Shown piece by piece: positions 59,554-64,000 of a stretch of 64,000 bases of DNA. This stretch comes from DAISJI01 sp964559835 (GTDB lineage Bacteria > Acidobacteriota > Terriglobia > Terriglobales > Acidobacteriaceae). The position numbers and the translations under genes are program-made. The stretch covers positions 1 through 64,000 of the forward strand of contig CAZLJE010000024.1 in the NCBI GenBank assembly GCA_964559835.1, in the 5' to 3' direction. Under the pieces are notes generated by a model. It was not told where the DNA came from. It saw only the letters and a program-made list of their open reading frames with translations, and searched no databases. Position 1 is the first letter of the stretch; every line of letters begins with the position of its first letter.

Positions 59554-60104
59554 AGTTGCTCATTGCGGCTGCCGTGCTGCTTACAGGAATCGCAATGGCG
59601 CAGGATCTCGGCGGATTCGGCAAGCCCAAGTCCACTGCAACCAACCGAGTGACTGCCATGCCGCCGAAACCTGTTGCCGTGAAGGCCGGCGGCGATGCGA
59701 CGGCGGAACTTGTGTTCGAGGTGAAGCCCGGCTTCCATATCAACTCCAACAAGCCGGGGTCGGAACTGCTGCTCCCGACCGTCGTCACACTCGAACCACC
59801 CACCAACGTGGGCATCGCCAAAGTGCAATATCCCCCAGGCCTCGAACAATCGTTCCCCTTTTCGCCTGACGAGAAGCTCAACGTGTACACCGGCGACTTC
59901 ACCGTGAATGCGCTGGTCATCGCCGCGAAGAACACGCCGCCCGGGCGCTACCGCGTGCACGGATTCCTCAGGTACCAGGCCTGCGACGATCGCGCCTGCT
60001 ATCCGCCCGCGCAATTGCCGATTGCCTTCGACGTACAGGTCGGGAACGCCGCGTCGACGCGTCCACGCCGCAGTCCGCCGCAGAGCCCGCACGTACACAA
60101 CTGA
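59550..60104 (+). CDS. DsbD N-terminal (alpha)-like periplasmic protein
   Basis: The product is 184 residues, with a signal peptide (MKLLIAAAVLLTGIAMA) and an immunoglobulin-like domain. The domain ends FLRYQACDDRACYPPAQLPI, where Cys145 and Cys150 match the redox pair of DsbD-alpha. In E. coli, DsbD is one protein with alpha, membrane and gamma parts. Here ccdA and tlpA are separate genes just upstream, so this protein would pass electrons to periplasmic targets. ATGA overlap with tlpA supports one operon. A His/Pro-rich tail ends it. Confidence 0.88.
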   Translation: MKLLIAAAVLLTGIAMAQDLGGFGKPKSTATNRVTAMPPKPVAVKAGGDATAELVFEVKPGFHINSNKPGSELLLPTVVTLEPPTNVGIAKVQYPPGLEQSFPFSPDEKLNVYTGDFTVNALVIAAKNTPPGRYRVHGFLRYQACDDRACYPPAQLPIAFDVQVGNAASTRPRRSPPQSPHVHN

Positions 60105-60199
60105 GAACGGGTGTGCCAACCAGGCTTGGTGGCACTTCTCGTCGCCGCCAGGCAAGCCTGGCTAGTACACTCTCCGTGCGGTTCTACAGTGCTCTGGAT

Positions 60200-60895
60200 A
60201 TGAAGACCATCGGCATTGTCGGCGGTATCGGGCCGGAATCGACGATCGAGTACTACCGCTTCATCATCGCCGAGTACCGCGCGCGCACGAACGACGACAC
60301 CTATCCGCACATTCTCATCGACAGCATCGATGTCGCGAAAGGCATTGCCCTGGTGCAGTCCGGCGACCACGAAGCCCTGGCCGATTATGTTGGCGCGGGC
60401 TTTCAGCGACTCGCGCGCGCCGGCGCCGACTTCGGACTTATGGCGGCGAACACGCCGCACATCGCTTTCGACGCCATCCAGAAGCGCTCGCCCATTCCGC
60501 TCCTCAGCATCGTCGAAGCGACTCGCGACCACGCCAGGAAGAACGGCATGACGCGCCTGGCGCTGCTCGGGACGGGCTTCACCATGAAGGGCCGGTTCTT
60601 TCCCGACGTGTTCACCCGCGCCGGCATAGAGTTGGTCACGCCGCGAGAAGACGAACTGGCCTATATCCATGACAAGTATCTGAACGAGTTGCTCAAAAAC
60701 CAATTCCTGCCCGACACACGCGCGCGCATATTGAGCATTGTCGAGCGGATGGAAAAAGAAGACGTCATTCAGGGCGTGATACTGGCTGGAACCGAGCTTC
60801 CTCTGATCCTGCGCGATCCCGAACGCAGAGGCGTGCCGTTCCTAGATACGACGGTGATCCACGTCAACGCCGCGGTCGATGAAATTCTCGCGTAG
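60200..60895 (+). CDS. Asp/Glu racemase-family protein lacking both catalytic cysteines
   Basis: From ATG 60200 (MKTIGIVGGIGPESTIEYYR) the protein is 231 residues and clearly of the aspartate racemase fold. The first catalytic position reads FGLMAANTPHIAF, with Ala where Cys (or Thr in some enzymes) precedes Asn-Thr. The second reads GVILAGTELPLIL, with Gly where GCTE has its Cys. Both acid-base residues are therefore missing. It is probably not a standard racemase; a binding, lyase or isomerase role is possible. It follows the DsbD-alpha gene after 95 bp. Confidence 0.8.
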   Translation: MKTIGIVGGIGPESTIEYYRFIIAEYRARTNDDTYPHILIDSIDVAKGIALVQSGDHEALADYVGAGFQRLARAGADFGLMAANTPHIAFDAIQKRSPIPLLSIVEATRDHARKNGMTRLALLGTGFTMKGRFFPDVFTRAGIELVTPREDELAYIHDKYLNELLKNQFLPDTRARILSIVERMEKEDVIQGVILAGTELPLILRDPERRGVPFLDTTVIHVNAAVDEILA

Positions 60896-61024
60896 GTCGT
60901 CAGTCGTAGGTCGGAATGACGGGCGTGCATAGCATTCGACGAATACCGGAGTGAGTCTTTCGGGTGACCGGCGCCTGCGACAACTCCAATTTCTTCCGAC
61001 CTACGACCTACCCGTATGACCTAC
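60893..61024. repeat. Inverted pair of period-7 arrays (TAGGTCG/CGACCTA)
   Basis: The left arm has TAGGTCG, TCAGTCG, TAGGTCG and GAATGAC and contains the racemase stop codon. The right arm has CGACCTA, CGACCTA and then CCCGTATGACCTA and overlaps the stop of the convergent gene at 61021. Both stop codons are thus built from the repeat. Confidence 0.85.
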
Positions 61025-61410
61025 TTCGTTTCTATCTGCATGCCTTGGTCGATGCTGAGGATCTTCACCGCGCCAGGAATCGGGTCGCCGCCATACGTCG
61101 CTGTGATCTTGAAACTGGTGTCGCCGATGTCGGCCGTGTAGGTGAACGGACCACGATGGTCTGCCGGGATGGTTGACCCTTTCGCGCGCAGGTCGTCGAG
61201 CGAAAGATATTTTCCTTCCAGCGCGTACTGTTGCTTCTCGGCGTTGCCGAAAGCGATCAGGTCGTTTTTCACGCCGGTGACGTCGATCGCCATCTTCGGC
61301 GAGCCTGCGCCTCCGGCAGCATCTGCCGCGCTCTTGGCCGAGTGCGTGTAAACGAACGCACCGATGCCCAGCGCGATCACCAGGCCCAGCAGGCCGACGG
61401 TTCCTTTCAT
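61021..61410 (-). CDS. Small exported or membrane-anchored hypothetical protein, pseudopilin-like
   Basis: The 129-residue protein has an N-terminal hydrophobic segment (MKGTVGLLGLVIALGIGAFV), a helical stretch (VKNDLIAFGNAEKQQYALEG) and KYLSLDDLRAKGSTIPADHR. A beta hairpin region with YTADIGDTSFKITATYGGD follows. The pattern of hydrophobic helix then EKQQYALEGKY-type sequence resembles pseudopilin-like secreted proteins of Acidobacteria, but the pilin cleavage Gly-Phe pattern is not clear. Function unknown. Confidence 0.65.
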   Translation of the reverse strand: MKGTVGLLGLVIALGIGAFVYTHSAKSAADAAGGAGSPKMAIDVTGVKNDLIAFGNAEKQQYALEGKYLSLDDLRAKGSTIPADHRGPFTYTADIGDTSFKITATYGGDPIPGAVKILSIDQGMQIETK

Positions 61411-61476
61411 GCGCAGCTCCTTGTTCGCGCGATTCTACTCACACATGTCGGCGAATAGCAGTGCTGAGAATTGCAC

Positions 61477-62454
61477 CTACCGATCCTGCACCGCTCTTCG
61501 GTACGCCGCGACGTTGCGGTTGTGCTCGTCGAGTGTGCGGGCGAAGCGGTGGTGGCCGTTGCCGTCCGCGACGAAATACAGGAAATTGCTGCTGGCCGGG
61601 TGCATCGCCGCCGCCAAGGCCGATTTGCCGGGATTGGCGATCGGCCCCGGCGGAAGGCCGGCATAGCGGTAGGTGTTGTAGGGCGAATCGAACATCAGGT
61701 CAGACTGATGGATCGCCCCAGAATAGCGGCCGGCGACCAGGGCGGCATAGATCACGCTCGGATCGGCATCGAGCGGCATGCGGTCAGCGAGACGGTTGTA
61801 GTAGACGCTCGCGACCATCGGCCGCTCTTCCGGCGCGGCGGTTTCCTTCTCGACGATCGACGCCATCGTCACCACGCGGTGGAAATCGGTCGTGAGCCCT
61901 ATCTGCTGCGCCTGGTGGCGGAAGCGCTTCAACATCTCGGTCACCATGTCGCGCATCGTCTGCGTGCGCGTGAACGAATACGTGTCGGGAAACAGATAGC
62001 CTTCGAGCGACGTGGCCTCCGGGTCGATGTCCTTCACCGGCGTCGGATCTTTCGCCATCTGCACGAACTCGTCGCGCGTGCCGAGACCGGCCTCCTGGAT
62101 CGCGTTCCCCACTTCGTAGATGTTGAAACCCTCTGGGACGACGACCGTGTGGACGTAGATGTCGCCCTTGATCAGGCGATTGAGGACATCGCGTCCGCTG
62201 GCGGGCTGGTCGAACTTGTACTCGCCCGCTTTCAGGCTTTTCACGGTCGCGTAGTGCATCAGCAGGAAAGCGCGGGCGCTGCGGATCACGCCCTGCTGCT
62301 GTAATTCGGCGGCGATATGCTTGCTCGACCATCCCGGACGCAGGAGCACGAACTTGGTCCCGGGCGGCGTCAGCGGAAGCCACAACGCCCACGCCAGCCA
62401 TGCACCGGCGCCGAGAAGCAGCAGACAAACCAGGATAAAGAACTTGCGGATCAC
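61477..62454 (-). CDS. mltG: Endolytic murein transglycosylase MltG
   Basis: MltG cleaves nascent glycan strands at the inner membrane and may set their length. The 325-residue YceG-like protein has one N-terminal membrane anchor (FFILVCLLLLGAGAWLAWAL), a LysM-like region, and the catalytic core VTMASIVEKETAAPEERPMV (Glu near 218). The typical VYYNRLADRMPLDADPSVIY and SPYNTYRYAGLPPGPIANPG blocks follow. It is divergent from the DUF4292-like lipoprotein gene. Confidence 0.95.
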   Translation of the reverse strand: MIRKFFILVCLLLLGAGAWLAWALWLPLTPPGTKFVLLRPGWSSKHIAAELQQQGVIRSARAFLLMHYATVKSLKAGEYKFDQPASGRDVLNRLIKGDIYVHTVVVPEGFNIYEVGNAIQEAGLGTRDEFVQMAKDPTPVKDIDPEATSLEGYLFPDTYSFTRTQTMRDMVTEMLKRFRHQAQQIGLTTDFHRVVTMASIVEKETAAPEERPMVASVYYNRLADRMPLDADPSVIYAALVAGRYSGAIHQSDLMFDSPYNTYRYAGLPPGPIANPGKSALAAAMHPASSNFLYFVADGNGHHRFARTLDEHNRNVAAYRRAVQDR

Positions 62455-62592
62455 TGTTTCAGTTTATTCGATGCAAGCTGCGCGACGGATGTGCCGATGG
62501 TACAGGACCGCTGAGTTTCCCCATCTCCCACAAAATCCAGTGGCTTCCGTATACTTGATTGTCTCATCTAAGGGTTGGGAAAGAATCGCTTG

Positions 62593-63522
62593 ATGACCCT
62601 CCGGCTCCGGCTTCAGCTAGCGCTTGTACTCGCCGTCGTTGTCCCTCTCAGCGGCTGCCTTTTCCGTTCGCATAAACCGACGGTCCTGATGAGCACTGCA
62701 CAATTGCAGAGCGCGACGTTGGAACAACTGGTTGCCAAGATCAACGAGCAGGCAGCGAAGGTCAAGACGCTGAATGCGACCGTGGACCTGGCCGCGTCGA
62801 CCGGCGGGTCAAAGAAAGGCAAGATCACCGATTACCAGGAGATCAAGGGCTACATCCTGGTCCGCAAGCCGGACACATTGCGCATGATCGGGCTGTTTCC
62901 CATCGTCAGGAACCGCGCCTTCGACATGGTGAGCAACGGCGAGACCTTTAAGCTCTGGATACCGCCCACGAACAAGTTCTACGTTGGGCGGAACGACGTC
63001 ATCAACCCCGCGGCCACGAAGCCGCTGGAAAACCTGCGGCCGCAGCACATCCTCGACGCGCTGCTGCTCCGGCCCATCGATCCGCAGAACGAGATCGCGG
63101 TACTGGAGCAGGACAACGAGACGGTCGTCGACCCGAAGACGAAGAAAGAGGTTCTCCAGCCGGACTACGTCGTCGACGTCATCCGCAGAGCGGACAAAGG
63201 CTGGTACTTGTCGCGCAAGATCTACTTTAGCCGCGTGGACCTGCTGCCGCACCGCCAGGTGGTCTACGACAAGAACGGCAATGTCGCGACCGACGCCACG
63301 TATGAGGATTTCAAGGATTACAACGGCGTACAGTTCCCGACCATCATTCACATCTTCCGTCCGCAGGAGGAGTACGCCGTCACGCTGAGGATCGAGAAGT
63401 TGACGGTGAACCCGCCGCTGACCGAGGACCAATTCGCGCTCAATCAGCCGCCAGGAGCGCAGGTGATGAGGCTGGACGGTACGGCGAACGGCGCTGCGGC
63501 GAACAGCGGGCCGGGACACTAA
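62593..63522 (+). CDS. DUF4292-like (LolA/LolB-type) lipoprotein
   Basis: From ATG 62593 the product is 309 residues. It has a lipoprotein signal with lipobox VVPLSGC (Cys near 22), a helical segment (LEQLVAKINEQAAKVKTLNA) and a beta half-barrel (KGYILVRKPDTLRMIGLFPI, NRAFDMVSNGETFKLWIPPT). Bacterial DUF4292 proteins share the LolA/LolB fold and probably bind lipids or lipoproteins at the outer membrane. A TTG start at 62575 would add six residues. It is transcribed divergently from mltG across a 138-bp gap. Confidence 0.8.
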   Translation: MTLRLRLQLALVLAVVVPLSGCLFRSHKPTVLMSTAQLQSATLEQLVAKINEQAAKVKTLNATVDLAASTGGSKKGKITDYQEIKGYILVRKPDTLRMIGLFPIVRNRAFDMVSNGETFKLWIPPTNKFYVGRNDVINPAATKPLENLRPQHILDALLLRPIDPQNEIAVLEQDNETVVDPKTKKEVLQPDYVVDVIRRADKGWYLSRKIYFSRVDLLPHRQVVYDKNGNVATDATYEDFKDYNGVQFPTIIHIFRPQEEYAVTLRIEKLTVNPPLTEDQFALNQPPGAQVMRLDGTANGAAANSGPGH

Positions 63523-63525
63523 AAC

Positions 63526-63560
63526 AAGGTTTCAGGCTTTAGGCGTCAGGCTCCTGCACC
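63526..63560. repeat. Left period-7 array of the pair flanking the four-helix-bundle gene
   Basis: The units AAGGTTT, CAGGCTT, TAGGCGT, CAGGCTC and CTGCACC overlap the stop codon and the last residues (AGAGA) of the gene at 63546. Confidence 0.85.
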
Positions 63561-63911
63561 TGCAAAAGAAATTAGCCCGTTCAGCATCCTTGCGACCTCG
63601 CCGACTTCCGCCACGACCCGTTTTGCTTCCGTCGATGCGAGATAGCCAAGTCGTTCCGCAATGAGCAGTTGTGTTTCTAATTCGTACACCGAACCGCGAG
63701 CATGGCACAGAAACACGTTCATATCTTTGCGGGTCGAACGACCCTTGCCTTCCGCGATGTTGCTCGGAATCGAGACCGCACATCGGCGCATCTGTGAGAT
63801 GAGTCCGTATGTCTCCTCTTTGGGAAAATGCTTCGTGATCGAGTAGATAAGCAGTACGAGTTCCATTGCCTTTTGCCATACCTTTAGATCGCGATAAGTC
63901 CCGCTCGGCAT
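63546..63911 (-). CDS. Four-helix-bundle protein (S23/IVS type)
   Basis: The 121-residue protein has the S23 signatures YRDLKVWQKAMELVLLIYSI, MRRCAVSIPSNIAEGKGRST and the C-terminal ELETQLLIAERLGYLASTEA. Such proteins were first found in intervening sequences of 23S rRNA genes and also as accessory proteins of diversity-generating retroelements. No rRNA gene or reverse transcriptase is visible here. The gene is bracketed by inverted heptad arrays, and its last codons and stop derive from one of them. Function at this site is unknown. Confidence 0.9.
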   Translation of the reverse strand: MPSGTYRDLKVWQKAMELVLLIYSITKHFPKEETYGLISQMRRCAVSIPSNIAEGKGRSTRKDMNVFLCHARGSVYELETQLLIAERLGYLASTEAKRVVAEVGEVARMLNGLISFAGAGA

Positions 63912-63951
63912 GAAGTTGTCTCCTGACGAAATGAAAAATCGATTTTACGCG

Positions 63952-63986
63952 CCCGAAACCTGAAGCCTGACACCTGAAACCTGCTT
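63952..63986. repeat. Right period-7 array of the pair flanking the four-helix-bundle gene
   Basis: The units CCCGAAA, CCTGAAG, CCTGACA, CCTGAAA and CCTGCTT are complementary to the left array at 63526-63560 (CAGGCTT, CAGGTTT), so the gene lies inside an inverted repeat. Confidence 0.87.
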
Positions 63987-64000
63987 TCTTAATTACAATT

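Overview
The window looks like a piece of a chromosome from an Acidobacteriota bacterium, probably a Terriglobia or Koribacter-like lineage. The basis is the gene content: an orphan MacB/FtsX permease of the acidobacterial ADOP type, a CarD regulator, a double-length ThyX, many secreted or lipoproteins with Ser/Thr/Ala-rich linkers, and high GC throughout. I see no rRNA, tRNA, insertion sequence, prophage or CRISPR array. Most of the window is ordinary core and housekeeping DNA.

Layout. 1-9 kb: rpsA (cut by the window edge), a HIT-family gene, a CDF metal exporter, a two-BON secreted protein, an alkyltransferase, UDP-glucose dehydrogenase and an M20 peptidase. 9-20 kb: an OmpA-like protein, the ADOP permease, a frameshifted Clp-N gene, a repeat-rich gap, gltX, an APC-type permease, ruvX and an AI-2E-type permease. 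20-31 kb: carD, greA with a CDP-alcohol phosphatidyltransferase, a PilZ gene with an internal stop, a lipoprotein with 60-bp tandem repeats, an ABC exporter, a HAD hydrolase, a radical SAM protein and an Asp/Glu racemase. 31-41 kb: a Bcp peroxiredoxin whose catalytic codon is TGA, a 3-methyladenine glycosylase, MshEN and PilZ genes, an NtrC-type regulator, methyltransferases, an aminotransferase, coaD and recA. 41-50 kb: thyX, a LolA-like protein, an XRE regulator, GNAT, fabG, polA, a secreted protein with an amber stop, and cysteine dioxygenase. 50-64 kb: an M28 peptidase, the threonine-catabolism pair kbl/tdh, an MFS exporter, a split DsbD system (ccdA, tlpA, DsbD-alpha), a second racemase, mltG, a DUF4292-like lipoprotein and a four-helix-bundle gene.

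The two most unusual signals are these. (1) At 31568-31570 an in-frame TGA replaces exactly the peroxidatic cysteine codon of a Bcp peroxiredoxin. The open frame contains no other cysteine, and a stem-loop with bacterial SECIS geometry begins 10 nt downstream. This predicts a selenoprotein. (2) The gaps between genes hold at least fifteen short arrays of strict 7-bp periodicity, one of 19 consecutive units without an indel. Their sequences differ from site to site, and many are paired with an inverted copy that could fold into a long hairpin. Related arrays have periods of 8 and 10. They abut stop codons and, twice, start codons. They are separate from a second family of REP-like palindromes with the core GGCGTCTCGCC.

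Three further genes are broken as read: Clp-N by a single-base loss, PilZ by TGA and a secreted protein by TAG. These may be real decay or sequence errors. All calls rest on reading the sequence and on family knowledge; no database search was run.
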